A stretch of DNA of 64,000 bases, from the NCBI GenBank assembly GCA_019359595.1, contig JAHHGZ010000018.1:1-64000 (forward strand). The letters run 5' to 3'. The notes below the pieces were generated by a model. It worked only from the letters and a program-made list of their open reading frames with translations, was not told where the DNA came from and did not search any database. The DNA is from Cyanomargarita calcarea GSE-NOS-MK-12-04C. GTDB taxonomy: Bacteria > Cyanobacteriota > Cyanobacteriia > Cyanobacteriales > Nostocaceae. Made by a program: the position numbers and the translations under genes. This document shows, piece by piece, positions 38,890 through 50,100 of this stretch; the first letter of the stretch is position 1, and the number at the start of each line of letters is the position of its first letter.

Positions 38890-39428
38890 CGATCTTTCCT
38901 TATTAGACCTATACATATTAGAGTTCTAGGTTGTGTCAGGGAAAAAGTCTAGTCAAGAACTATGATTTTCTTAATATTTTCCTGAAAGCGATCGTGTTAT
39001 GTAGGATACGGTTTTTAGATTCATATTAAGTTATAAGGCATCTGGAATGGGCATGAGTAAACAGGATACGGGGAATTAATAATCTTGAAGCTTTTTGCAT
39101 TTCCCAGTCTCCCTTCGATTGCTTTCTTAGCAATTCTTGACTCCTACTCCCAAATCCAAAATTCGTTTGTATCCTGGAAGTGGCAAGCGCGAATATTGTG
39201 CCAGTTAGTTTTAGCAGTATGCCTTACCGAAATCCACCACACCGCCGTTACCCGATTCATGTGCAGCACACTAAGTAAGTCCTCATTGAATGGGATTATG
39301 GCAAATCGAGGGTTTTGGCAGCCCAGGTAGGCAGGTTAAGAAAGCGAACCCGACCGAGTAAATGTGTGGGCGATCGGTGGAAAATGTGAGATGCCAGCAA
39401 CCTGACGGCGACTAAAGTAGTGAATCTT
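38890..39428. other. Intergenic region before the TamB-like gene
   Basis: Short open frames exist on both strands but none resembles a known protein or has a ribosome site. It presumably contains divergent promoters for the DUF3110 and TamB-like genes. Confidence 0.4.
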
Positions 39429-42400
39429 ATGACTAATTCTTCCAAACCAGACGAATGCTTCAAATCTCGTAACAACAAGCGTCTATTGTTGCTGGTATTC
39501 AAGCGCGGTAGTATTGCCGCAAGCGCAATTTTGCTGCTTGGAATTGTGGGTGGTGCTTGGCGGTTATGGACTTTTATCCAAAAAGAGTTAGCACCGCTTG
39601 CTTCTTCCAATCTCACCTCCACACTCAACCGTCCTGTAGAGTTGGGAGGAGTTAAAGATTTTTCGCTTTCTGGAGTGCGGTTTGGGGCTTCAGCTATTCC
39701 GGCCACATCGACAGATCCAGACCGAGCGACGATTGAATCTGTGGAAGTGGGCTTTGACCCATTGCAGTTATTATTTCATCGCAATTTAAAGCTGGATGTT
39801 ACCTTAGTTAATCCTGATGTTTACATTGAGCAGGATATAAAGGGGCGCTGGTTGACCACAAGCATTAAGCAAGGTAAACCCGGCCCAATTAAAACCGATT
39901 TAGATAAGATTCGGTTTCGTAATGGCAAGGTGATTTTATTGTCGAGGAGAATTGAGGCACGTCCTACACCAGTAGCGATCGCCCAAATTAACGGGACGGC
40001 ACAAATAAAGGAAAACAACCGATTGATTAGGTTTGACTTGGAGGGAGACCCAATTAACGGTGGTATTCTTTCCCTTGCGGGAGATTTGCGTCTTCGGGCT
40101 GGAAATATCCAAGAAGCCAAGTTAAACGTTAAAGGACGAGATTTGCTCGCTGCTGATATTACGCGCATTATTAAGTTACCTTTGATATTAGCCGCAGGAC
40201 GTGCTAAGGGGGATTTAAAAATTCACCTCAGACAAGAGCAACTGCCTTTAATAGACGGAACTGCCAGTATCCAAGGGGTGACTGCACAAATTCCCCGAAT
40301 GCCTTTACCATTTGTGAATGCTCAAGGAAATCTCAGCTTCCAAGGAACTGAGACGAGGTTAGATAATGTTAGTGGAGACTACGGTAAAATTCCCCTAGTG
40401 GCTCAGGGTACTATTGACCAAAAAGCTGGCTTTAAATTGGCGGCAGTTGTGCCAATGGTGACTGTGGCCAATGCCCAGGAAACGCTGAAAATCAAATCCC
40501 CCGTACCTGTGGCTGGGGAATTGAAAGCTGATTTGCAGCTAACTGGTGCAATTACTAAGCCACTGCTTTTGGGGACAGTTGCTACCTTGAAATCCGCTCA
40601 AATTGACAAGGTTGATTTTGAAAACATCCGCAGTAAGTTTGAGTTCTCACCTGCTCTCTCAGTAGTTACACTGGAAAATATTCAAGGAAAACCTAAACTG
40701 GGCGGTGAAGTGACTGGCAGTGGTACCGTCAAATTAGGACAAGAAGCCCAACTAAATTTTAATTTGGCGGCAAAGAATGTTCCAGGAGATGCGATCGCTT
40801 TAATTTACGATATCAAGCCGACATTCCAAATTAATACTCTTGCTGCTACGGCACAGTTAACAGGTTCTCCTGGTAATGTCCAGACGGTGGTACAATTTCA
40901 GGCACCCCAAGCTACTTATCCGGCGACTGGTGAAGTGGTGGTTGCTCCTGATAGTAAGCTTTCGTTTCGGAATGTGACCCTGAGTGTCAAAGGTGGCAGG
41001 GTACTAGCTTATGGAAATTTGGTGAATCAGCGTTTTTCCGCAGTGGCACAAGCCAGGGGTGTACAAATAGAACCATTTGTAGATCGAAAACAATTAGAAA
41101 ATGTCTCTTTGAAAGGGGCGGAGTTTAACGGCAATCTCATCCTGAAGGGAACTTCAGCACCATTTAAACTCGAAAAAATTGATACCAAAGATGGCGGAGT
41201 TAAAATTGGTGGTGGTACTGTCGCTGTTTCTAATATCCAACTTCAGGAACAAAATTTCTCGGCTCAATTGGTCGCAAATGGGGTGCGGTTGTCACGGATA
41301 TTGAAACAGTATCCTCCAGTTTTACAGGCACCATTGGCGGGGACATTTCAAATAGCTGGAAATCGAGATAATCTTAGTCTCAAAACTCTTCAAGGGACTG
41401 GGGAGGCACGTCTTGCTGTTGGTGGTGGCACTGTCACAGCAAAAAATATCCAACTGAAGAATGGTGTGTATCAGGCGAAATTATTAGTTAATGATGCTAA
41501 TGTACAGGAATTAGCGCAGGTACCCAAGCAAATTCAAGGACAATTGACTGGCGATTTTAATGTTGCGGGTACGGTTGATTCCTTCCAATTACCAGCTATC
41601 CAAGCCACGGGGCAGGCACGTCTCGCAGTTGGCAAAGGTACAATTACAGCCTCAAATATTCAACTGGCGAATGGCATTTACCGGACGCAACTCCAGACAA
41701 ATAATGTGCCGTTGCAGCGTTTGGCACAAATTCCTAAGCAATTCTACGGTAATTTAAATGGGCAATTCAATGTTGCAGGTTCCGTTGAGTCTTTTAAACC
41801 GGAAACTGTCCAAGCTATCGGTCAGGGACGGCTAAATGTTGATAATGGCGGGACAATCACGGCCTCGAATATTCAACTGGCAAATGGTCGCTATCAAGCT
41901 GCGGTCGATGCTTCTGGGTTGCTCTTAAATCAATTTAGTCCGCAATTGCGGGGTGGTTTGAATGGGAAGTTGCAAGTAGCTGGGACAACGGGGTCTTTCA
42001 ATATTGCGAATGTACGGGCCGCTGGTCAGGTGCAGCTTACCCAAGGAATTGCAGGTATTGAGCAACCAATAACGGCGATAGTCGGCTGGAATGGTGATAA
42101 ACTGAATGTTGAGCGAGCAACTGCCAGAGATTTAAACGCTACGGGTGAGATAGCAGTTAAATCGACGGCGGCAAATGTGCCGGAAATTACGGCATTAAGT
42201 CTCAACGTCCAAGCCCAGAATTACAGTTTGCGAACATTGAATAATCTTCCTTCTTCTTTGACTTTAGGAGGGACAGCAGATTTTAGCGGTCAAGTTACAG
42301 GGAAGCCAATTGCACCAAATTTAGTAGGACAAATTAGGCTGCGAGACTTGACGGTGAATAAGTTTGCTTTTGAACCAGCGTTGAGTGGGGATATTCAATC

Positions 42401-45092
42401 CCTGCCGGGACGTGGTGTAAATTTAGATGTGTCAGGTAATCAGGATAAAATTACCCTAAACCTAGATGAAAACAATCGCCCAAATTCTTTCTTAGTAAAA
42501 TGGCAACAAGCATTAGCCACAGGTCTGTCTCAAGGGGATAATTTGGCGGTGAAAGTTGAAAACTTCCCCCTAGCGGTATTAAATTTGACAGCCCCTTTGA
42601 ATCCACGTTTAGGTACTGGCACAATCGCTGGTTCATTGACAGGAGATATTCTTCTTAATCGAAAGACACTCACGTCGGCAACAGGAAATATCGCGATCGC
42701 CAAACCAGAAGTCGGGAGAATCAAAGGCGATCGCTTGCTTGCAGAATTTGGCTACGACAACGGTACAGTGACACTGGCAAAGAGTGAATTCTTCAAAGGT
42801 ATCAGTAGCTATGCCTTTGCTGGCAGTTTTAGCCAAACAGGTAAGGGTCCCCAAGTCAAGGGTAACTTGAATGTCGATCGAGGTAATGTCCAGGATATCT
42901 TAACAGCCTTGCAGCTATTTGACTTACAAGATTTCCGACCCGATATGACAACCCCTACTTATGGCAGTGCAGCCGATCTAAATACTGAGTCAGTTGGTTT
43001 GGCAAATCAACCAAAAATTGTCCAACTAGAACGCTATTACGAAATTCAAGCTCTATTAGACAAACAACAACAACAGCGTCGTGATGCTTCCCCAGTACCA
43101 GATTTGGCAGATTTAAAAGGCATTTTTAATGGTTCTATTGATGTCGATACTGCCACCGAAAATGGGCTTTTTGCTAAGTTTAATTTCAACGGTAAAAACT
43201 TCGCTTGGGGTAGAGAAGACGAACCAGACAGATATTTCCGTGCCGAACAAATAGTTGCTGATGGTAGTTTTGAAAATGGAGTTTTGAGATTCTTACCTTT
43301 GCGAATCGAGTCTAACAAACGGCTCGTCGCTTTCACCGGCAATATTGGCGGTGATGAACAATCAGGTCAGTTGCGGGTAAATAATTTCCCTCTAAAATTA
43401 TTGAATAATTTTGTGAAATTGCCAATTGGTTTAACAGGCAATCTCAATGGTACTGCAACTGTAGCAGGTAGTATTGCCAATCCCAAAGCCAAAGGAGAAT
43501 TACAAATTATAGATGGCACACTCAATCAGAAAGGAATTCAGTCCGCATCTGCGAGTTTTAGTTATGGGGATGGACGTTTAAACTTTGGCAGCAGCGTTTC
43601 CGTTTCTGGACCACAACCTGTTAGTATCGACGGCAGCATTCCTTATCAGTTACCTTTTGCTTCTATAGCACCAGATAGCAATCAAATAACGCTGAATGTG
43701 AATGTCAAAAATGAGGGATTAGTACTCTTAAATCTATTCACAAATCAGGTGGCATTTGAGAAGGGTGAGGGAGAAGTAAAACTTACCGTTAGCGGCACCA
43801 GACAACAGCCAATAGTTGATGGAATAGCAACTCTCAATAATGCAATATTCTCCGCTCAGGCTTTACCAGGAAAGCTAACCGATGTCACAGGAAAAGCTCA
43901 GTTTGATTTTGACCGAATTGTGGTGGAAAGTCTCGAAGGTAAATTTAGCCGAGGGAAGATACAAGCAACAGGAGAAATTCCCATATTCAGCAATCAAGAA
44001 GCCGAAATAAAAAATCCCCTCAGCGTTTCTCTCGACCAATTAGCATTGAACCTCAAAGGAATTTATCAAGGTGGTGCCAGCGGTAATTTGCAAATTACAG
44101 GTGCGGCACTTAGCCCAATAATTGGCGGTAATGTCAAGTTGCAAAATGGTCAGGTCTTGCTATCAGAAACCAACTCCACAACACCTTCTAATAGAGGAAT
44201 GACACCATTAGTCAAACAACTCAAGCAAAGCAATCCTGAGATTGACAATGCCGTCACTAGGTTTAATAATCTAGAACTGGAGCTTGGTAATAATGTTCAA
44301 GTTAGCCGTCCACCCATTCTGAATTTCCTTGCTACCGGCAGCTTAAGCGTCAATGGTTCTTTAAATGATTTATTACCCACAGGAACGATTAAACTGGAGC
44401 AAGGTGGGGTAAATTTGTTTACGACTCAATTTAAGCTCGCTCGTAACTATGAACATACCGCTACCTTTAGCCAAGGACTCGACCCAGACCTAGATATCAA
44501 ACTATTTGCCAGAGTGTTGTCGGCAATTCGCAGCATCGACCTCGGACGCAGAAAAAGCGGTACAGAACCAGACCGTTTAGAGGGTTTGGCAGCTTTAGAA
44601 ACTGTGCGAGTGGAAGCATCTGTCAAAGGCCCAGCTAGCAAATTGAACGAAAATTTGGAACTCACAAGCAGTCCAACACGCAGTCAGCCAGAAATTGTCG
44701 CTTTGCTTGGTGGTGGTTTTGTGGACACTCAGGGACGTGGTGATAGCACTTTGGGTTTGATTAATATCGCCGGTTCTGCCGTATTAAGTAACTTCCAAGG
44801 TACTTTTAGCCAAATTGCTAATGCATTTGGTTTAAGCGATTTTCGGATATTCCCGACAATTATTTCTGAAGATCCTGAAGCAGGAAGGGGAAGTTCGAGT
44901 TTGGAGTTAGCAGCAGAAGCTGGGATTGATATTTCTCCAAAACTGTCCGTTTCTACCATCAAGATTTTGACAGCCGATGATGCCGCTCAATGGGGTCTGA
45001 ATTATCGCATCAATGATGAGTTTCGTTTTCGTACTTCCACGAATTTATTTGATGATAGTCGTGCAGTTATTGAATTTGAGAGACGATTTTAA
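39429..45092 (+). CDS. tamB: TamB/DUF490-family giant envelope protein
   Basis: About 1887 residues. One N-terminal membrane anchor (GSIAASAILLLGIVGGAWRLW, residues ~27-48) is followed by a very long beta-rich periplasmic region with AsmA/TamB-like repeats and a C-terminal DUF490 domain. The C-terminus LNYRINDEFRFRTSTNLF...VIEFERRF ends in Phe as in outer-membrane-associated TamB. Such proteins bridge inner and outer membranes and are implicated in lipid transport and outer-membrane protein assembly. Between ~500 and ~850 there are imperfect repeats with the theme ASNIQLANGxYR. ATG at 39429 was preferred to the GTG three codons upstream; neither has a strong ribosome site. No bamA/omp85 is adjacent. 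Confidence 0.88.
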   Translation: MTNSSKPDECFKSRNNKRLLLLVFKRGSIAASAILLLGIVGGAWRLWTFIQKELAPLASSNLTSTLNRPVELGGVKDFSLSGVRFGASAIPATSTDPDRATIESVEVGFDPLQLLFHRNLKLDVTLVNPDVYIEQDIKGRWLTTSIKQGKPGPIKTDLDKIRFRNGKVILLSRRIEARPTPVAIAQINGTAQIKENNRLIRFDLEGDPINGGILSLAGDLRLRAGNIQEAKLNVKGRDLLAADITRIIKLPLILAAGRAKGDLKIHLRQEQLPLIDGTASIQGVTAQIPRMPLPFVNAQGNLSFQGTETRLDNVSGDYGKIPLVAQGTIDQKAGFKLAAVVPMVTVANAQETLKIKSPVPVAGELKADLQLTGAITKPLLLGTVATLKSAQIDKVDFENIRSKFEFSPALSVVTLENIQGKPKLGGEVTGSGTVKLGQEAQLNFNLAAKNVPGDAIALIYDIKPTFQINTLAATAQLTGSPGNVQTVVQFQAPQATYPATGEVVVAPDSKLSFRNVTLSVKGGRVLAYGNLVNQRFSAVAQARGVQIEPFVDRKQLENVSLKGAEFNGNLILKGTSAPFKLEKIDTKDGGVKIGGGTVAVSNIQLQEQNFSAQLVANGVRLSRILKQYPPVLQAPLAGTFQIAGNRDNLSLKTLQGTGEARLAVGGGTVTAKNIQLKNGVYQAKLLVNDANVQELAQVPKQIQGQLTGDFNVAGTVDSFQLPAIQATGQARLAVGKGTITASNIQLANGIYRTQLQTNNVPLQRLAQIPKQFYGNLNGQFNVAGSVESFKPETVQAIGQGRLNVDNGGTITASNIQLANGRYQAAVDASGLLLNQFSPQLRGGLNGKLQVAGTTGSFNIANVRAAGQVQLTQGIAGIEQPITAIVGWNGDKLNVERATARDLNATGEIAVKSTAANVPEITALSLNVQAQNYSLRTLNNLPSSLTLGGTADFSGQVTGKPIAPNLVGQIRLRDLTVNKFAFEPALSGDIQSLPGRGVNLDVSGNQDKITLNLDENNRPNSFLVKWQQALATGLSQGDNLAVKVENFPLAVLNLTAPLNPRLGTGTIAGSLTGDILLNRKTLTSATGNIAIAKPEVGRIKGDRLLAEFGYDNGTVTLAKSEFFKGISSYAFAGSFSQTGKGPQVKGNLNVDRGNVQDILTALQLFDLQDFRPDMTTPTYGSAADLNTESVGLANQPKIVQLERYYEIQALLDKQQQQRRDASPVPDLADLKGIFNGSIDVDTATENGLFAKFNFNGKNFAWGREDEPDRYFRAEQIVADGSFENGVLRFLPLRIESNKRLVAFTGNIGGDEQSGQLRVNNFPLKLLNNFVKLPIGLTGNLNGTATVAGSIANPKAKGELQIIDGTLNQKGIQSASASFSYGDGRLNFGSSVSVSGPQPVSIDGSIPYQLPFASIAPDSNQITLNVNVKNEGLVLLNLFTNQVAFEKGEGEVKLTVSGTRQQPIVDGIATLNNAIFSAQALPGKLTDVTGKAQFDFDRIVVESLEGKFSRGKIQATGEIPIFSNQEAEIKNPLSVSLDQLALNLKGIYQGGASGNLQITGAALSPIIGGNVKLQNGQVLLSETNSTTPSNRGMTPLVKQLKQSNPEIDNAVTRFNNLELELGNNVQVSRPPILNFLATGSLSVNGSLNDLLPTGTIKLEQGGVNLFTTQFKLARNYEHTATFSQGLDPDLDIKLFARVLSAIRSIDLGRRKSGTEPDRLEGLAALETVRVEASVKGPASKLNENLELTSSPTRSQPEIVALLGGGFVDTQGRGDSTLGLINIAGSAVLSNFQGTFSQIANAFGLSDFRIFPTIISEDPEAGRGSSSLELAAEAGIDISPKLSVSTIKILTADDAAQWGLNYRINDEFRFRTSTNLFDDSRAVIEFERRF

Positions 45093-45191
45093 CTCCTGAA
45101 GAATGTCGCAGGAGGATTTTGCGGAGTTCGTCCATCTTCTCGCATCAACCGCCTAGTATTCGAGGATAATAGTGATATCGCCCTAAACCTG

Positions 45192-45530
45192 TCACGAAAC
45201 TGCAAACTCTGTATGTTTTCGTTGTTCAAGGGTTCTAAAACCCAAAACAATCTGCTCCTTGGGAATTCCTGCAGCAACTAGATCGTAAGCAATACCCTCT
45301 TCTGTTCCATCATGCTGAATCCAAGGCTTATTACTAATTATATCAATGTGCAACAAAGTTCCATAGATACGATAACCATCTTGCCAGCCATTTTCCACCA
45401 AAAGGTAGCGATCGCGCTCTCGGTCGAACACCAGTTCAACTTGAACTTCCACGTCGTTACCCAAAAAATCAGCATAGTCTTTCAGCACTTTTTCGATAAT
45501 GTCACGATACTGAGCCTTCAGCGAATCCAT
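45192..45530 (-). CDS. xisI: XisI-family protein
   Basis: 112 residues matching the XisI family (MDSLKAQYRDIIEKVLKDYADF, VFDRERDRYLLVENGWQDGYRIYGTLLHIDI, DGTEEGIAYDLVAAGIPKEQIVLGF). XisH and XisI were first described as factors controlling excision of the fdxN element in Anabaena heterocysts, but paralogous pairs are abundant in cyanobacteria without an element nearby. No recombinase xisF or nif gene is in the window. It overlaps xisH by 13 bases. Confidence 0.93.
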   Translation of the reverse strand: MDSLKAQYRDIIEKVLKDYADFLGNDVEVQVELVFDRERDRYLLVENGWQDGYRIYGTLLHIDIISNKPWIQHDGTEEGIAYDLVAAGIPKEQIVLGFRTLEQRKHTEFAVS

Positions 45531-45937
45531 CGGACAATTTCCTCCTTAAGGGGATCGAAGGTAACTAAACAAATAATGCCATCTTCTATCAGGGTTTGAC
45601 CTGCTTCTTCCTCAAAAACTCTCTTGCGGGTGTCTTCACTTACTGCAAGGTAAAGGATATATTCGGGATAATAGCGTATCAACAAACGAGCGTATAAAAC
45701 AAACTGACCGACAGCTTCTTCCAAGTCTTTCATGTCAGAAGGACGGGTAAAACTTTTCACCTCAACCGCTATCCTTTCAACTCCCCGTTGGGCTGCTAGC
45801 AATCGCTCTGCACCCAAATCAACAAAAAGGTTTTTTCCACGAGCTAGACGAATCCGCAATGGATCGTGGGTGATTGTCCAGCCATCTTTAATCAAAGCAT
45901 TTTTGACTGTATCGTGATAAATGTCTTTAGCGGGCAT
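45518..45937 (-). CDS. xisH: XisH-family endonuclease-like protein
   Basis: 139 residues. The family shows a restriction-endonuclease-like core: LFVDLGAERLLAAQRGVERIAVEVKSF, where the D and ExK residues form a PD-(D/E)xK-like pattern, then EEAVGQFVLYARLL. YLAVSEDTRKRVFEEEAGQTLIEDG and IVRWI at the end are family blocks. It is upstream of and overlapping xisI. Function in this context is unknown; the pair may be a toxin-antitoxin-like or DNA-processing unit. Confidence 0.93.
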   Translation of the reverse strand: MPAKDIYHDTVKNALIKDGWTITHDPLRIRLARGKNLFVDLGAERLLAAQRGVERIAVEVKSFTRPSDMKDLEEAVGQFVLYARLLIRYYPEYILYLAVSEDTRKRVFEEEAGQTLIEDGIICLVTFDPLKEEIVRWIR

Positions 45938-46281
45938 AATATTTTAATTGTACCGCACTTATTAGCAGATGGTTCTTCTGTTTCCCAGTGGGCAACAGTA
46001 TAAAGCTTTTTTCTTTGTTGCATATAAGACTTGAAACTGAACTGCTATTAGAGTGATCCATAAAAATAAATGCCCAGGCGTGCGCTTAATTGCTCGTGGG
46101 TATCAAGGATCGCTTGTGTGACGCTGTGGTTTTAGATAGGGTGTCGAAAAAGTTTGTCTGTTCACCCAACAGCGTCAGCTCACTCACAACTATTAGTCGG
46201 CGCATTCTAATGCAAACGTCCTGATAGACGATGATCGGGTATGGCAGTTATGCGTGAGGTTCCACCCAAAACTTGCTATCG
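45938..46281. other. Intergenic region with a nested hairpin
   Basis: An inverted repeat GACGCTGT/ACAGCGTC (46120-46127 with 46169-46176) encloses an inner GGGTG/CACCC stem (46139-46143 with 46163-46167), so RNA from either strand could fold into a two-tier hairpin. A similarly spaced GGGTGTC...CACCC pair occurs at 10778-10806. No gene is seen. Confidence 0.4.
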
Positions 46282-46482
46282 CTATGCCGATTCGCTCCCG
46301 CAGATAGCCTTGCTCACAGCCTCCTGTGTTTCATACTCCTTATCTGGCAACTGCTTCAAAGCCCGGAGGACTTGCTCGTCGGAACCTTCAAGTTCAGCAT
46401 ACATAACCAAATCTTTCTTGCTTGCTGGGTAGTGAACCCCTGTCAAGTTTTTCTGTAGCTGCGCTGAGTTTACTTTAGACAT
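46282..46482 (-). CDS. DUF2795 protein
   Basis: 66 residues, a complete DUF2795 domain (LQKNLTGVHYPASKKDLVMYAELEGSDEQVLRALKQLPDKEYETQEAVSKAI). The domain is a small helical module found in many bacteria; its role is not established. A strong AAGGAG lies six bases before the ATG, supporting this start and expression. Confidence 0.88.
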   Translation of the reverse strand: MSKVNSAQLQKNLTGVHYPASKKDLVMYAELEGSDEQVLRALKQLPDKEYETQEAVSKAICGSESA

Positions 46483-47161
46483 GGTTATTCTCCTTGCACC
46501 TGTACTACTTGGAAAAAGTCAAATCTGGTTGTAGCGCAATACATTTTTACCTTATAAAAACTAGCAGGGAAATTAAAGTAGGAAGTATACCCAATAAATA
46601 GGGTATATCTCGCTTTGTTTTCTTAGGGCTAAAAGTAGCGAAGACACCTAAGTGCCACCACGCAAAGCTTGAAAACTCTGTTTTGAAAGAGTTACAGAAA
46701 TAAAATTGCTATGAATCACCAAAAAACGAAGAAGAAGCTTATTTTGGCTGTACCAATCAAACTCACTAGTTTTTGGGATGCGATCGCTCTCCTGAGACGT
46801 TGTTGCAAAACTTAACACACATAGTTTATTAATTAAGGCGAACTGAGACGACCGGGAGGCTCTGGCTGTCGATTTAAGCTATTGCGAAAACTTGAAAGTT
46901 GAGGATGGGGATGGGGATGGTGGCAATCGGCTTCCGCATAAGTTCTATCAAATTTAAGACCACCATCTACCTTTGGGTAGATAGTATTTAAAGTTACTAC
47001 AACCTGAGGTACAAGCGGATATTGGAATTTTTATTTAATAATGCATATTACCATTAGTGCTGCACTGTAGTAATATCGTGTCCGCCTCTAAACATATAAT
47101 TTATTAGTTATATTGATAACTAAAATTTATTCCGTTACAAGATTTAGTCAAAAATAACGTT
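46483..47161. other. Intergenic region upstream of the multi-HAMP kinase
   Basis: About 680 bases. It contains a copy of the dispersed GGCGGACACGATAT-like element (47071-47091, in inverse orientation) close to the kinase start and a partial AAGCGGATAT at 47013. A 34-codon frame near 46710 is not convincing. No RNA gene is recognised. Confidence 0.4.
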
Positions 47162-50100
47162 ATGCCAACGACACAAGTAGCGACCGATACAGAAAATCTT
47201 GACCTGAAGCAACTCCTCAGGACTTTGGCAGAGGTAAAAAAGGGTAATTTCTCGGCTCGAATGCCCCTGGAACACACTGGCATGGCGGGAAAAATTGCTG
47301 ATACTCTCAACGATATCATTGAGATGAATGAGCGAATGGCCTCTGAATTAGAGCGGGTCAGCACTGTTGTTGGTAAGGAGGGGAAAATTAATGAACGGGC
47401 TGCTTTGGGGAATGCCAAAGGTTCGTGGAAAACTTCGATAGAGTCGGTTAACAGCTTGATTGCTGATTTAAGCGGCCCAACAGCGGAGACGGCGCGTGTG
47501 ATTCGGGCGGTTGCCAATGGGGATTTATCGCAAGCGATTCCGACTGAAATTCAAGGTAGACCTCTGCAAGGTGAGTTTCTGCAAACTGCCCGGATTGTTA
47601 ATACAATGGTCGGTCAACTCAACTCCTTCGCTTCTGAGGTAACTAGAGTAGCCCGTGAGGTGGGAACGGAAGGTAAGCTGGGCGTGCAAGCAGAAGTTCC
47701 CGGTGTGGCGGGTACTTGGAAGGATTTGACCGATAGTGTCAACCTGATGGCAGGCAACCTGACGGCACAGGTACGCAATATCGCAGAAGTGACAACGGCT
47801 GTGGCTAATGGTGATTTGTCAAAGAAAATCACTGTCAATGTCAAGGGCGAAATTTTAGAGTTAAAAAATACCATTAATACAATGGTGGATCAGCTTAACT
47901 CCTTTGCATCGGAAGTCACGCGGGTGGCGCGGGAGGTGGGTACGGAAGGAAAATTGGGGGTACAGGCGGATGTTCGAGGTGTGGCCGGAACCTGGAAAGA
48001 CCTCACCGATAGCGTTAATTCAATGGCGGGAAATCTCACGGGACAGGTGCGGAACATTGCCGAAGTTACTACGGCAGTTGCTAACGGCGATTTGTCGAAG
48101 AAAGTTACTGTCGATGTCAAGGGTGAAATTTTAGAGTTGAAGAATACGGTAAATACGATGGTGGACCAGCTCAACTCCTTTGCATCCGAAGTGACGCGGG
48201 TGGCACGGGAAGTGGGAGCAGAAGGAAAACTCGGTGGTCAGGCAGAAGTCCGGGGCGTTGCGGGTACGTGGAAAGACTTAACTGACTCGGTAAACTTTAT
48301 GGCAGGGAGTTTGACGGCACAGGTGCGCAACATCGCCGAAGTCACGACAGCGGTGGCAAACGGTGACCTGTCGAAGAAAATCACTGTTGATGTCAAAGGT
48401 GAGATTTTGGCGTTGAAAAACACTATTAACACGATGGTGGATCAGCTAAATTCGTTTGCATCGGAAGTGACGCGGGTGGCGCGGGAGGTGGGAACGGAAG
48501 GGAAATTGGGGGTGCAGGCAGAAGTTAGGGGTGTGGCGGGAACCTGGAAAGACCTCACCGACAACGTAAATTTGATGGCAGGTAATTTGACGGGACAGGT
48601 GCGGAATATTGCCGAGGTGGCAACGGCGATCGCTAAAGGTGACCTTTCTAAAAAAATTACTGTCGATGTCAAAGGTGAAATTTTGGAGTTAAAAAACACC
48701 ATCAATATTATGGTGGATCAGCTAAATTCGTTTGCATCGGAAGTGACGCGGGTGGCGCGGGAGGTGGGGGCGGAAGGGAAATTAGGCGGTCAGGCACAGG
48801 TGCCGGAGGTCGCAGGTACGTGGAAGGATTTAACGGATTCAGTAAACTTTATGGCGGGTAGTTTAACGGCACAGGTGCGGAATATCGCTGCCGTGACAAC
48901 CGCTGTGGCGAATGGCGATTTGTCGAAGAAAATTACTGTCGAGGTTAAAGGTGAGATTCTGCAATTGAAGAACACCGTCAACACGATGGTGGATCAACTC
49001 AACTCCTTTGCTTCAGAAGTCACGCGGGTGGCACGGGAAGTGGGCTCGGAAGGTAAATTGGGCGTACAGGCAGAAGTTCGCGGAGTTGCCGGTACGTGGA
49101 AAGACTTAACCGACTCGGTAAACTTTATGGCAGGGAGTTTGACGGCACAGGTGCGAAATATCGCGGAAGTGACGACGGCTGTGGCAAATGGCGATTTGTC
49201 AAAGAAAATTACTGTTGATGTCAAGGGGGAAATTTTAGAGTTGAAAAATACCATCAATACGATGGTGGATCAGCTAAATTCGTTTGCTTCGGAAGTTACG
49301 CGGGTGGCGCGGGAGGTGGGAACTGAAGGAAAATTGGGGGTGCAAGCCTATGTTCGTGGGGTTGCTGGTACCTGGAAAGATTTAACTGACAATGTTAACT
49401 CAATGGCAGGCAACTTGACGGCACAGGTGCGGAACATTGCCGAGGTGGCAACGGCGATCGCTAAGGGTGACCTTTCCAAAAAAATCACGGTTGATGTCAA
49501 AGGGGAAATTTCGGATCTGAAAAACACTATCAATACGATGGTGGATCAACTTAGTTCCTTTGCTTCAGAAGTCACTAGGGTGGCGCGGGAGGTGGGAACT
49601 GAAGGTAAGTTGGGTGGTCAAGCGCAAGTAACGGGTGTTGCTGGCACCTGGAAGGATTTGACCGATAATGTTAATTCAATGGCAGGCAATTTAACAGCAC
49701 AGGTGCGGGGCATTGCCAAGGTGGTAACGGCGGTTGCGAATGGGGACTTGAAGCGCAAGTTGATGCTGGATGCCAAAGGGGAAATTGAAACCCTTGCCGA
49801 TACGATTAATGAAATGATTGATACCTTGGCTACCTTTGCCGAACAGGTGACAACTGTTGCCCGTGAGGTCGGAATTGAGGGCAAACTAGGCGGACAAGCG
49901 AAGGTGCCGGGGGCTGCGGGAACCTGGCGAGATTTGACAGACAACGTAAACGAACTCGCCGCTAATTTGACTACTCAGGTGAGAGCGATCGCCGAAGTTG
50001 CAACCGCTGTAACTAAAGGCGATTTAACTCGTTCCATTTCCGTAGAAGCACTGGGAGAAGTTGCCGCACTGAAAGACAACATCAACCAGATGATTGCTAA

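Noticed and set aside
39085-39330. 81-codon plus-strand frame before the TamB-like gene
   Set aside because: No family resemblance, no ribosome site; composition looks like translated spacer.
39296-39706. 136-codon minus-strand frame across the start of the TamB-like gene
   Set aside because: Shadow of the opposite-strand coding sequence; Ser/Pro/Arg-rich without recognisable structure.
45192-45937. Evidence for an fdxN-type excision element
   Set aside because: XisH and XisI are present, but there is no recombinase, attachment repeat or nif gene in the window; such pairs are common outside excision elements.
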